From Carposina sasakii (lineage: Eukaryota; Arthropoda; Insecta; Lepidoptera; Carposinidae): a DNA stretch of 64,000 nucleotides. The notes beneath the pieces were generated by a model. It was not told where the DNA came from. It did no database searches and saw nothing but the letters and a program-made list of their open reading frames with translations. Both the position numbers and the translations under genes were made by a program. Shown piece after piece: positions 37,207 to 54,400 of the stretch; the stretch's first letter is position 1; each line of letters starts with the position of its first letter. The stretch lies in NCBI GenBank assembly GCA_014607495.2, contig CP053169.1:3286001-3350000 (forward strand), written 5' to 3'.

Positions 37207-37631
37207 AACTATACGTTGAAACGCACTCTGTATGGTATGACATCAGTAAAATGCCGTTTTAACATTTTCACATAAATGTAGTCGCTCGTATACTTCGACC
37301 TTTATCCCATTATCAGAATGAGATAATCTTGTAAATCAATTTAATGAGGTACGTGCTTCTCGCGCGGTTATTCGAACAAACTTTACGTGGAAATCTATTA
37401 CTGCGATAAGTCATTATGTTACGAGTTTCTAGTAGATAATAAGTATCTGATATCTTAGGTTATGTATTGCAAGGGATTTTTATTGCTTTCTAATCGTATT
37501 AACATATTATTAAGGTATGGGGAAGCCCTGTCTCAGGATACGCTGCTACCCGACAACCCTTGGCTACGTTCTCATCAATGTAGGTTGGTAGGTACCTACT
37601 TGAGCATCCTCTTTTAAAGTAAATAGGTACG

Positions 37632-37850
37632 AGTATGTTATAAAATATTAGTAAGAAAATGAAAAAATTCTTCACCCGAGTGAGATTTGAACTCACGACC
37701 ACTCGCAAACCGTGCTTTCGCTCTAACCAACTGAGCTATCGGGTCAATTAACTCGGATGATGAATTTTACCATCTCTTTTAAATTACATTATTGGCTACG
37801 TTATTTTATCATCCCGATAGCTATACACTAGCCAAATCTTGGTAAACAAA
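37632..37850 (-). mobile_element. SINE family C copy
   Basis: Same tRNA-like head and tail as 44795-45022, upstream of Cdk1. Resembles a tRNA but lacks a proper acceptor stem and carries the SINE tail. Confidence 0.65.
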
Positions 37851-38305
37851 GCTGAATAAGTATGGTCGATAGATTAGAGGTAGGCTATGGTCGTGATGGG
37901 AAATTCAATTGGATCCAGTACCTACAAAGAGTCATGGAACTCTATGATAACCATTTAATATCCTAGCCTGAGTCGAGATAAGCACGCTGGAAAATAATTT
38001 CCAAGTGTTTCGTGAAGCCTAGGTGACATTGAACGCAAGTTTCAGTCAGTGGGCGGCACAGAACACTATATACACTAGGAGGTACGTTGCAAAACGGTTG
38101 CAAAGCCGGTGGGGTAGAGTGCGTTTCACCAAATACATAGTTCCTTTGAATGATGGCGCTAGTTTTAATGTGTTCCGAAATCAGGCGAAGAAACCTTCGA
38201 TGAAGCTAACAGCCGAAGCCGAAGTTACGTTTCATCAAATTGTATACCACCTACTTAGTAGCTCCTTTGAATGGTGGCGCTAGTTACGCCGCGTATAAGA
38301 TAAGG

Positions 38306-38520
38306 TCTTTTTAAAATTAGTGATTATTTTTTGACACGAAACTATGGGACCTACTCCGAAATAGTGAAAAAAATTAGCTGTTCCATACAATCTCGAATAA
38401 TTACTGTACCTACTGAAATGTATGGAACAGCAGATTTTTTTTTTCACTATTTCGGAGTTGGTCCCATAGTGAAAGTTGTTTCTTTTTACCTACCTAGTTT
38501 CGTGTCAAAAGATAATTGTC
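38306..38520. mobile_element. Foldback MITE (TTTGACACGAAACTA ends)
   Basis: Inverted arms contain TTTGACACGAAACTA, ACTCCGAAATAGTGAAAAAA and GCTGTTCCATACA. A half copy is at about 14195-14330. Confidence 0.6.
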
Positions 38521-38800
38521 TTCAGCCCATTGCAGTCCACTGCTAGACGTAGGCCTCCAGGGCACGCCAAAAGGCTACTGCCACAGGGGCGTTTTGCCCA
38601 TAGTCACTACGCTGGGCGGGCGGGTTGGTGACCGCCTTAGATGAACGTCACTGGTGACCGCAGTGTGTTATTCTGACTATGTTGTCAGCACGGGAGGCAA
38701 TACAGCCCGCCTCCCGCAAATCCTTAATCGCCTCGTACGATGCCCACGGGCAGGAATGGGGTGCTACAAACGCTACTCTGCAGGCACCACGCAATGGTCA
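38515..38800 (+). repeat. LINE-tail-like repeat copy
   Basis: CATTGCAGTCCACTGCTAG through CGTACGATGCCCACGGGCAG. Upstream of Cdk1. Confidence 0.5.
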
Positions 38801-39248
38801 GATTAATTCGTTATCTGTTACAGCCATGTTACAGCACGGATTCTGTAGTTCTTTTAGACAGATACTCATGTAATCATCTTGTAATACAATCAAAACTCTC
38901 TGTCAAATAAAAAACATGCTGCATAATGTCAAGCATTATAAACTAAAAAAAAATCAGTAATACGTTGCAGAATATTGAAAAATCAAATATTGTGGGATTC
39001 GGCGGGAAAAGCTGGAAGGGTGCTGTAATTTTCTTGTGAAAAAAAAATTATTTGTAAATTAGATATTTTCTGGTAGATGTTATATTTTGATCTACTTGTG
39101 GTGTGAATCTATTTCATGGTTTTTTATGCTCGAGTAAAAAGCATTATAAAGTTGTTTCTGCAAATTTTTTTTTAAAAAACTTGTTTTTGAATTTTCCACG
39201 TTTCGTAATACGTCATTCATCATAAATTGAATACATTTTACTAAACAG

Positions 39249-39303
39249 AGGCTGTATGGGCTTAGTTCCCCTTGCCTTTCCTTCGGGAAAAACTAAAAAA
39301 AAA
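39249..39303 (+). repeat. Short poly-A repeat upstream of Cdk1, copy 1
   Basis: AGGCTGTATGGGCTTAGTTC, then CCTTGCCTTTCCTTCGGGA and an A-rich tail. Nearly identical to 39413-39473. Confidence 0.6.
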
Positions 39304-39412
39304 TCAAATATTGTCATTGTCTCGCTCCTGCATGCACCGATGCTAATAAACTGTCTTGCTGTCATAGTGACAATGTGAATTGAACACGGCCGCGACTGTG
39401 AACAATTCGAAA

Positions 39413-39473
39413 GGCTGTATGGGCTTAGTTCCCCTTGCCTTTCCTTCGGGATAAACTAAAAAAAAAAAAAGTA
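39413..39473 (+). mobile_element. Short poly-A retroposon upstream of Cdk1, copy 2
   Basis: The same 50-bp sequence with a 14-A run, flanked by perfect 12-bp direct AACAATTCGAAA at 39401-39412 and 39474-39485, as in target-primed retroposition. About 250 bp before the Cdk1 start codon. Confidence 0.65.
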
Positions 39474-39679
39474 AACAATTCGAAATTTTAAAATGTATGG
39501 ACGTTTGAAAGTCGTTACTTGCTGTGATTTTAACTAATTTTGTGATGAATTGCTAGTTTTATGAATTAATACTGAGTTTTAGAAAAGAATTATCGAATAC
39601 AAATCGACTGAAATATAAAATTCGTGTGCTAGTAATCGTTTTTATGTGATAAAATAAGCAGCAAATACTGACTGGCTAG

Positions 39680-44081
<4,402 letters not shown>

Positions 44082-44097
44082 TTTTAGCGTGAGAGTG

Positions 44098-44263
44098 ACG
44101 TGAACGTACAACGGACCGTATTTTTTGACGGATTGTATACGTGAACGGGTAACGGACCGCCAAAGTTCGACGGTCCGTTGTCCGCTGCGTGTACAAACCC
44201 TGATAGTGCGCCATACACCATTGTGAATCTGTGAAAAAATACGGTCCGTTGTCCGTTCACGTA
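44098..44263. repeat. Nested inverted repeats just after the Cdk1 stop
   Basis: Outer arms ACGTGAACGTACAACGGACC and GGTCCGTTGTCCGTTCACGT; inner arms ACGTGAACGGGTAACGGACC and CGGTCCGTTGTCCGCTGCGT. Four AACGGACCG units within 166 bp, starting 17 bp after the stop, likely in the 3' UTR. Confidence 0.6.
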
Positions 44264-44394
44264 TACAAGAAGCCTTAGCCTAATTTATGTCATAGTTTAA
44301 GGCACGCTTGTGGTATATGCGTAAAACTAGATTTAGGCTGGCGTTTCTACAAGACATGTGCTGTTCTACGTTACTATAGATGCGTTTGATATCC

Positions 44395-44650
44395 GTTACA
44401 TACATATAATTACGCCTCTATCCCTTACGGAGTAAGCAGACCACCAAGGGTCGATAGGAGGATAAGTGCCACTTCTGACCAATTTTGAGGGTATAGTTGA
44501 GATGTACAAGTTCGGTTAGTAGTGACAGGTGGTCTGCCCATCGCCTACAAAACACCAAGACCCTCTTGTCCCTCTACTGACTTGTACAGTATGCTCGGGA
44601 AGAGAAACAGCTGTAGTATTATACCTTTTTTTGTTCACTCCTAGAGCAGC
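44395..44650 (+). repeat. Dispersed repeat (GACAGGTGGTCTGCCCATCG family)
   Basis: Shares long text with 61695-61955 (Gosr1 intron 2) and a short piece at 4515-4605: CCACTTCTGACCAATTTTGA and AGACCCTCTTGTCCCTCTAC. Origin unknown. Confidence 0.55.
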
Positions 44651-44667
44651 ATAGAAGAAATTAATAA

Positions 44668-45128
44668 AAATAATAAATATATTCACACACTTCACAACAT
44701 CTTAACTTAGTGCCACTCTAACAGATCCCTAAGGTCTTATATTATAGATATGTATAGAAACATTCATTACCCGGATATAAACATCTATATTTATTATAAA
44801 AATTATTAATAAAGAAATGAATTATTTTTCACCCGAGTGAGATTTGAACTCACGACCTCTCGCAAACCGTGATTTCGCTCTAACCAACTGAGCTATCGTG
44901 TCAATTAACTCGGATGACAAATTTTACCATCTCTTTTACATTACGTTTTCGGCAACGTAATTTTTTCATCCCGATAGCTATACATACACTAGCCAAATCT
45001 CGGTAAACAAATCGGGTCAATTATCTATATTCATCAGAATAATAAATAACTAATGTTTGCACCTTCCGGGATTCGTACCCAGAACCTATGGCCTCGCAAG
45101 CAGGGTCACTACCTACTACACAAACCGT
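44668..45128 (-). mobile_element. SINE family B copy split by SINE family C
   Basis: Family B body at 44668-44794 resumes at 45023 and runs through GGGATTCGTACCCAGAAC. The intervening 44795-45022 is a family C SINE. Confidence 0.65.
44795..45022 (-). mobile_element. SINE family C inserted in family B
   Basis: Reverse strand reads CGATAGCTCAGTTGGTTAGA (A box) and GTCGTGAGTTCAAATCTCAC (B box). Flanks ATCTATATTTAT (44783-44794) and ATCTATATTCAT (45023-45034) form a 12-bp duplication with one mismatch. Confidence 0.75.
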
Positions 45129-45814
45129 GGCAGTTAAATTCATTGACATTATGAATTAATGAACATGATTTGTGGATATCACACGCATACGAAGCAATGT
45201 GGCATAGCACATCTCTGATGAAAAGCTGCATTTTGTTAATCGAGAAAACAGCCTGCTCTTTCAGTTTATGTCAAAAAGAGCAAGACAGCATGTGTGATAT
45301 TTCTCGATTTGACTTAATTTGAATCTAGCATTTACTACAAGTGGGTATTAGTTTTATTATCGTTAGCTTTTAGTTTAGTTCGTTAGGTTAGACATGTTTC
45401 GAATTTGTATTCTTGTCCTATAGTTATTTTATGAATGGTTGAGATTCCGAGTTCTTTTGTCTGGTTTTCGTGATTGATTTTCTTGAGGTTGACATTTTAT
45501 GCTCATCTATTGGCATGCCAGGGGAAGGTATACGATATTATTTGAGGTTTATGGATGTAACTAGACGAATCGGTCGATCAATGGTAGAATGGATTAGTCG
45601 ACGTCCATAGTTTGTACCAGATCTAATTAGCTACCATTCCAATCGATCAACGCCGACCGATGCCATGACCACCGGCAATCGACCGATTGGTTAGTCGAAC
45701 GGTATTTATTTATTAAGGGCTAATTGTCCAAACGTCAGATACCATCGTCACGTCAGATCATGATCAAGTTTTAGAGAGAGACAGCATCAACGTTTGGAAA
45801 ACGGCCCATATACA

Positions 45815-45978
45815 CAGGGCCGGCCCGCCCATACGGCGAACGGAGCAGTCGCTACAGACGCCTAATCGTAGAGGGCGCCTAAATGGTAAAGATATAGGTA
45901 TATATCATTAGGAGCAAACAGGAGAGGCGCCATAATTGGATCTCGCTCCATTCTAAAATTTACTTCGGGCCGGCGCTG
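45815..45978. mobile_element. Second copy of the 166-bp hAT-like MITE
   Basis: Begins CAGGGCCGGCCCGCCCATAC and ends CTTCGGGCCGGCGCTG. The same internal text as 2852-3017 in reverse orientation. Its target duplication has decayed. Confidence 0.7.
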
Positions 45979-48137
45979 CAACACAGGTCAAGAAAAGAGG
46001 GCTTAAGATCCAAGGTAGACAACTATTTTCGTCCGCCGCGCCGTCCGATATCGGTCGATCCATTCCTTTAATTTAATCGATGTTGTGATCAAGGATCGAT
46101 TGATTGGTCTAGTAACACCCTTAGCTATCTAGCGATCGTTAAAGTCTCACAACGTCAATGCTTACATATTCGTTCCTGTCGTCATTCCAATAGGTGATCC
46201 GTTGTATTTTGATAATAATGAGAATATAATACATAGTGTATGTACTTACCCCTAAAAAATGATGCCTTAGTAAATTTAAGAAACTGATTAATATGTAGTT
46301 CGTTTTTGGTTTTTAATATCATGTTTAGGATTCTCGGGCTAGGAATATAAAATTAATTTGCCTGAATGATTAATAATTTCCAATAAAGAACTGATTTAAT
46401 GTTAAGGCCTTTAATGGTATAAGTAAATAATGAAATAAACATAAACTAAATTTACATGCTGTTGAAAATTAATTTACATGTTAGTATTTCTATCTGTATT
46501 GCTTGTAAATAATTTAAATGATAAACTTTTGCGTGTTTTCATATTGATTTACTACAAGCCAGATGTTAAATATTTCATACAAATGACCACAAAATTTTAA
46601 AACTAAAAACCCGAATGATTCAAATTTTGGTGTATCCAGTGTTACTCACAACCAAGAGCCGATTTTTTCAATGGTCAGATAGTTGATGCTATCTATTTTA
46701 ATAAAATTTTTGTGAGTTTTGTTTTTTAATGTTCCATCTAAGTTCCTGTATATCAGCTAGTTGTAAATCAATAGTTGTACGTAAATTATCATGGCATGGT
46801 AACGTTTTTTCATCTAACTAAATAAATGGTGTCTCAATTTTGATTTAGCTGCAAGGATGCTCTATAGTAATTGTGATATTAATTTGCTTGAGAGTGTATC
46901 AAATTAATTAGTATCTAGGAAAATCTTCTCGAATCATTATGTCAGGCGAGTCGTCACTTGCATAGCTATTGTTCTTTCTTATCTTTAATAAGCCAAAGCA
47001 ACGGTGTGCCTTTGCAGAGTTTATAGCAAGCCTAAGTAATGTACACAGTCATGACGTCTTTTAAACGCTCCGATTGCGTATCGTGTTTGTTTATCGTGCG
47101 ATATTAAGCCGATAAAAATCGTATGTAAAGGTCCTCGATATATTTCTTCTCCAATGTTTGGAATTGTCGATATTGTAATTAATAAGTAGGATAAATTGTA
47201 AAGTGTCACTTGATTACACTTTTGTATGACATGTCGTGTCGGGAAGCGATATTGGATTTAATTTGCGTCAGTGGTTGGTTCTCAATGTCCCAATTTTAAC
47301 GCGTATTTTAATACTTATTTTAATAGAATTATTTAATTATGAACAATTTAACATAATCGGTCAGGCCAATCACTGCATGCCTTAATTATATTGAAATTAA
47401 ATGCTAATTGTTATGTAACCATTTCATATGTAAAATATAATATAACATTATTTTAGTACAAAGTCACTTGTTTTATTTCTAGAATACTAAATTATTATAA
47501 GGGTGTGTTTTATACATAGATTATAACAAAATTCGAATCCACACTATTTAGGTAACTGATTGATTACGTCTATCAACTTAAAAAATTATTGCCGAGTTTA
47601 TTTACAACATTTCGACTTTCAGTTATACACAAGTCAGTATAGCAGATCAGACAAACAGGGACCAAACACCATAATAAACATGGTGTACTCTTAATATCTA
47701 CATACATCACAGTGATTTCTAAAACAAACATGGCAAACTTATACTATACACGCACTAGCTGGGAACTATAAATAAATATCTGCACAATAAGTAGGTAAGT
47801 TTTACATGTACTCAAAATAATTATTGCTAGATACTAAAAATTAAAATAAATAATTCTGTTTGAAATATGTAAAGAAATCTCCAGTAAAATTTTATATATT
47901 TCACACAAGAACCGTCTCAGGACAAAATATCTAACGTCATTACACTTTTGCACATTCTACCTTTTTTGTCGGTTCACGTGTTATACTTAGGACTACAAAA
48001 ATAAATACTACTCTAATTATTCATCAAAATGTACATCATTATTGCGTACAACTACGTCATAAGTCGACCGCTTGCACCTATATGGGTAAATACCTATGTT
48101 ACGTTACCTATCACAATATGGTTTACTTGTGTTATGC

Positions 48138-48307
48138 CGGTGTCACACAATGGGTATTAAATATGGTACCTGTTGGGTAAGCACGAACCTTTTTACGCGG
48201 CGTAACGCTAGCGACTCGCTAGTAAAATCTATGGGAATTGACAGTTTGACGCTAGCGTTACGGACTATCGAGAGGTTCGCGCTTACCCCTCTGATGTGAA
48301 CAGACAT
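48138..48307. repeat. Foldback repeat near the zinc-finger 3' end
   Basis: Inverted arms GGGTAAGCACGAACC...CGTAACGCTAGCG and CGCTAGCGTTACGG...GGTTCGCGCTTACCC, 160 bp beyond the zinc-finger stop. Confidence 0.5.
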
Positions 48308-48466
48308 TAGACGAAAATATACGTCAACAATAATCCCCTATTAAAATCATAGCCAATGTGTCGACGGTATAAAGCGCTGTGTTTTCACCTGCCAGTTAGG
48401 TAACTATGAACCAGACGTTCCTACAGAAAGTCAATAGCGAGCTTCATAACGCAATATTGCGTCATA

Positions 48467-51400
48467 TTAATGGTGTATGGTATATACGGCGGGATGCGTG
48501 GACGTCTGCGGCTGTAGGATGATGCGATGTGGCACGCCCTGATCGATTTGGCCCAGCCCTGACACTGCCACCGCCGTGCCAGGTTGTAACTGTAAATAAA
48601 ATATTTTAAATCGTGCTGTGGTTATAACCTTTAAAGTCTAGCTGGAAGTACTTTTGAACCTTATTTTTATAATCTTACCTATATAATAGTATACCGTAGT
48701 ATACCGTTTTCACATTTTATATTTTTGTGAAGAACTATAAATTCATCATCATCATCATCATCTACAGCCCTGAGAAGTCCACTGTTGGACATAGGCCTAA
48801 CAACCTATCCGACCGTTTCCACTCTAGAACATAGATCGTATTGCCATAAAGCTGAAAGTGATTCGAACTAAAATTTGACATCCATTTGAAGTTTCTGTGA
48901 ACTATAAATTAAAAGTCTGTTAAACTTCTGCTTCTGCCGTCACTACTGCGTCTGTTGAACTTCTGACAACACTAAGTACTAACCTGCGACACCTGTAAGA
49001 TATTAGGCAGCATGGTCTGACACGAGGAGGTGGCCACGTGCAGCTGCTGTTGTTGTACTTGTTGTACGCCTACCGCCTGCGAATTGACAGATTGTTTTAA
49101 ATAACGTAGATATGACTACAAAGAAGGAGTTCGAGGGACTCCCGTGAGGAATGAAGTAAGTAACTAAGTACCCACGTTTCTATTTTATATCAATTCTTAT
49201 TAGGTATCTATCGTATATATCTATATGTAGTTAGTTTGAATAGTTATACCTAGTTTAAATATTTTTATTAAGTTTAGACTTGATAAAAAAATATTAACGT
49301 AATGAAAAAAAATAGAATGCCTAGCTATGTGTTACTTACATGAATTTGTATAGGTTGATGTTGCGGGTGTATTTGTATTGTTTGCACTTGCAACTGTTGC
49401 GGCTGTTGCTGTAACAAAAAACAATAAAAATTGTAAAAAAAATAGCGAGAAACTCCAAACAGGCAAATGTACGAATATAAGCAGTGCCTCAAGTTTATCT
49501 AAACTGGCGGGAATAAGCGGAGCCACTTAGCAGACGTCATGTCTGGTCTCAACAAAACGGTATGTAACAAAATCGACGTGTTGACTTTCCGTCCCATCGG
49601 ACTATTAGAGAGACGGAATAGGGACCTGTGTTTGCGCACACACGTTCTTTAATATCTCCTGCGCACTTGACTAATCTCCTTTGGCCGCCATGACCGAAAT
49701 ACCGTCGGAGACATTATACATGCAACAAAAAATCTTTTTACTGGATTTATGTAAACTTTATACGTAGGTAAGGTACAGTGCGATAAAAAAGCAGTAATTT
49801 AATGTTATGCTGACCGTGTTAACGTGTTGCTGTGTCTGTTGCAGTTGCAACGACTGTACAGATGATATTACTGGGTGGCCACTCTAAAAGCAATACAAGT
49901 CATTTGTGAGAAAGTAACAATTTAAAGTTTTAACATTCTACGAAAAAAAAGTCGGAACTGCGTAAATGTGAAACTCGCACTTAGCTTTTGATATAAATTA
50001 AAAGAAGTGAATAAATAGAAATGAAGACGTAGCGACCAGGATTGGGAAAGATATGAAAGGAAAGAAAATGTAGGTAGGTACAATGGAAGAGTGGATGTAA
50101 GAGTTGGAAAGGGAAGACCTCGCCGAAGGTTGAGGGAGCGAAAGGGTGTGTTAGGACTGAAACAAAGAGTATGTAGGTGTCATATGATATGTGCATGTGT
50201 CCCCTAGCTGGGACAGAGGGTCTCCACAGATCTCCGCCATTCTGTTCGGTTCTGAACTTCGCGTTTTAATTCGCTCCAGGTCTTCCCTTTCATTAAATTC
50301 ACTACATTATAAGCAGATGTATAGGTACCTACTTGTTTAACATTTAATTATTGACTCTTAGTTTCCAGAGATTTTATATTGAAGCATATTTCGTAGGTAC
50401 CTACACTAGTTCATACAAATTGCTGTGACAGCCAGATTTATACCAGTGGATTAGAGTGTACTAAAATGTGGGATCTTATCCATTAATGGATTTGACCAAT
50501 GGATTAGAGTGGAATAGGCCATAATTACCTGCACCAACTGATGTTGTATCGGCATAGTGAGCTGTTGCACACTGCCGACTTGCAACACGGCCTGTTGTTG
50601 CACCTGCTGCTGCACCTGTTGTTGAACTTGTTGCACCTGCACCTGCTGCACTTGTTGCTGTGTGTGCACTACTTGTGCTTGTTGTTGTTGGGCTTGTAGC
50701 TGTTGTTGTTGCTAGAACAACGAGGTTCATTTCAGAAGGATGTCTCATGTTCGTAGTATCAAGCATATAGTATGAATGACTCCTGATGAAATGAAGCAAT
50801 TTTGATGACGTCGATGTAAATGAAAGATGTTATTGTGCCTATGTATTATTCAGATAAACTTGACTGCATGAATGAAAAGCAGTCACGTTTATCAGAATAA
50901 TACATAGGCACAATATACATACCCTAAAGGTCACGCGAACAAAATCACGAGCGTCCGCTATTTATGCAAACGGTTTATGTTCCCAAAAAACTAGTAGCCA
51001 GAACAGCATGATCACGTAGGAGATCCTAGAGCCACTTAAACCTAAATTTTATTTAACTATGTATCTCAAAACTTACCTGGACATGAGTAAGCATATGTTT
51101 CTTCAAACTATGCAGATACATGTAAGTTTTGACGCATAACCCACATCTATACTTCTTAGGGGGCGGGGCCGGTGTCTCACTTTGGGTTTGAGGTGTCTGA
51201 CTTTGACCTTGAGCGTTCTCACTTTGACCTTGAGCATTTTGACTTTGGTCCTGAGATTTTTCGCTTTGCGTCTGCGTTTCGTTGGCATTGGATTCGTTAT
51301 CGCTTTCGCTAAGTTTGGGCATGCTCGCTTGAGGAGTTTCGTTACTGTTGTCAGACGATTCGGGATCAGCTTTCACTTCGTGTGTTTTTAAATGTTTCTT

Positions 51401-54400
51401 GTACGAGTTCAATTCGATGTATCCTGTGAACATAATCCTTTTAATTTAACATTACATAACAACATAATTAATCGAAATGTTTACCTAACCAAAGAGAGTG
51501 TACCGCACAGATATGATAATACTATACTAGGTCCTATCCTATCATTGCCACACGATAAGTAATCGCTAAGCATGCATTTGCTAAGCTCGCTCTCGCTCAC
51601 AATTATTCACGTGATAGAAAAGAGACATTCAATTAAATATTATGTGCCCATTCTAAGTAGGTGTACTGTAGTTTATGTAGGTTCTAATAATGAGGTTGAC
51701 ATAGGGTAATAGCATAGAAGAATAAGATGTCATAGAGTGCTAATGTCATACTAACAAGTTCGGTGCCTCACAATTCCAGTCCTTGGCACTTAGATTCTAT
51801 TAGTGTAATGTACTACATTACTAATGTATTGTAACGTATAGTAATGCAATCTAAGTGTCAAGAACTGGAATTGTGAGGCACCGAAAAGTGTAACAGTGCA
51901 TCGAAACTGTTAGTATGACATCAGCACTCTATGTCTACATCTTATTCCTCTATGGTAATAGTGTCATAGTACCTACGTATATCATTCATCTGAGGTACCT
52001 ACCTATATAGACTGAAGAGAATGCCAACCTACTCAGCAGAAAGTGCAGAAGGCTTAGAAGCTACATATTACTTAATTAATATTTAAAGTAAGCTACAAAT
52101 TACCTTTCCCACAAACGCTGCACTGGTATTTCTTATCGTTCGCATGATTGCGGCGATGCACCGCTAAATACGAAGCGGAACTGAACCGCTGCCCACAAGT
52201 CTCGCAGGCATACAACTTGTCGCCCGTGTGCTTGCTCGTGTGCACGCGCAGCTCCGTGCGCGACGTGCAGCCTTTCAGGCAGATTGTGCAGACAAATCTG
52301 CGGGGTTGACAGGTTGTTTTAGTTAAGCTGATATAAATATGTTAAGAGATTTTCTGGTGTAAAAGTAAGCCTAAGTTATTAGGTACATTAGCTATCTACT
52401 AGAGTAAGCCTCGTCAAAATACGTCCTGCCATTTCAGACATTAGCTGGAACATAGAAATGGGAGATACCAAATCCTTGGCTGGAACATAGGTACAGACAG
52501 ACAGACCGAGAGACAGAAAAAAAAATTATACATATATGTAGTTAGGTAGGTATATGTACCGTGTATACATCATTATGTATTTATGGAGCCCTCTCCCTAC
52601 AGACTGTTCTACAGACCTGTCAGTACAAACATACCTAACTAATATTAAGTATATGTTTAAGTGTGCCAATCAAAATCCCCCGCATTATCTACTTAATCCA
52701 ACTGTTCCCAAATAACTTACTTCTTAACCCCTCCATGAGTCAGCATATGGTTATTCCTCGCGGACGAGGTAGTGAACCTGGCGGTACACATCTTGCAGCT
52801 GTACGGCTTCTCGCCCGTGTGCGTGCGGCGGTGGTAGATCAGCGCCGAGTGCTGCGCGAACTTGCGCTCGCAGAACTGGCATTCGAATGGACGCTCGCCT
52901 GCAACAAGGACGATCATTTTAGTCTTTATTTTACGAGTAGATAACCCTCGCATTCATAGTGGTTGGTGTGAGTGAAGTAAGTATCTGGTATATGCTAACC
53001 TACTCTACTTTGGTACTCCTCAACCCCAATGTATCATTAGAACACGTTTAGCCTACGAATTCGTCCGCATAAACTTTACAGGTTGCCGTCTTTCCCATTG
53101 TTTCGAGGAAGCTTTCTTACTGTTCCTGTAGACTCCCTAAGAAACATACATTAGACCAGCCACGACTTCCTGTGCCAAGTAATTTTGGCTGTACCTATGT
53201 TGTCTGTCAGTCATTTAACCACCAGTAGACTTTTATTTATATTGATTATTAATTAAATTGATATTTTAGTACCTATTACAGAAAAATCTCAAGATTTATA
53301 TTAAATTACATATTATGTTACCTGTGTGAACTCTCATATGAGCATTGAGCTTGGACACCTCATAGAAGCCCTTGCTACATATAACACAGACGTGATTGCG
53401 GATGCCGCGGTGCTTCTTCATGTGCTGGCAGAGCGTGGAGTGGCGGCGGAAGGTCTTGTTGCATTCGGCGCACTTGAGCGGTTTTTCCCCGGTATGAAGA
53501 CGGAAGTGTACCTGTGTGGTTTCGCGGATATTAGGGTATTTCCGGGTAATAATGGATATCAGGCGTTCTCGGGTTTGCGCGGGTAAAGTACGGGACTGGG
53601 ACTAAGTAAAAAGCTTATGATAAGAGATTAGTTCCAACACAGGGGTCATTCTAGACCTAGACTATACAAGGCAACTTAAGGCGAAAAACAAGTTTAGGTA
53701 CCTACTCATCGTGAAAAATGTGATGAGTTGATAATATAGGTACCTAGTGACTATGACCGCTTTGCCTGTAAAAAGCTGACCTCAAATGTTTAACCTTAAA
53801 AATTGTAATTTGATAGATTCCGCCAAATCAGCAATCACTGTCATGTCAATGTCCAACAAATGTAAATAAATAGCAAACATTGCAAATCGTCATTTCACAA
53901 TAATTAAAGAAATAATAAATGGGTTACGACTACTACGGTATATTGGGCGTTAAAAGGAACTGCAACCAATTGGAAATCAAGAAAGCATATCGTCGGCTTG
54001 CTCTCAAATATAATCCAGAAAGACACAATGATGACGAAAATATGAAGAGAATATTCGCTCTTATCGCAGAAGCGTACGAAGTTCTAGTAGATCACAAGAA
54101 CAGAGCCATATACGATCAATACGGAGAGGAAGGCCTTAAAAGGGGAGTCCCTACTCCAGCAGAGTATATCCCTCCTTACACGTACCATGGGGAGCCTTTA
54201 CGAACCTTCCATGAATTCTTCGGTACTTCAAACCCTTATGCTGATTTACTAGACTACTATGAGAACCCGCCTACAATATTTGAGTCACCTTTAGGCAGAG
54301 GTTACAAGGAAAAAGACGCAACTATAATTCGACCTCTCTCACTATCGCTGGAAGAAGTCTACACAGGTTGTTTGAAGAAGATGAAAATACAGAGACTTGT

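Larger units (their letters stand above)
44264..48137. other. Intergenic region between Cdk1 and the zinc-finger gene
   Basis: Convergent 3' ends. Contains a dispersed repeat, nested SINEs and a hAT-like MITE. A segment at 45135-45245 is shared with 56105-56215. 46.0-48.1 kb is AT-rich with no recognised gene. Confidence 0.45.

Noticed and set aside
38023..38283. 86-residue plus-strand ORF
   Set aside because: Overlaps a dispersed repeat containing direct repeats of its own; codon pattern unconvincing and no splice partner.
44829..44905. tRNA gene on the minus strand
   Set aside because: Same head and tail recur at 37.7 kb and as fragments, with a duplicated target site: a SINE.
50476..50799. 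Thr/Ala-rich 107-residue minus-strand ORF
   Set aside because: Wrong frame of the polyglutamine exon 50529-50711.
53326..53586. 86-residue plus-strand ORF
   Set aside because: Antisense of two in-frame C2H2 fingers of exon 6 of the zinc-finger gene.
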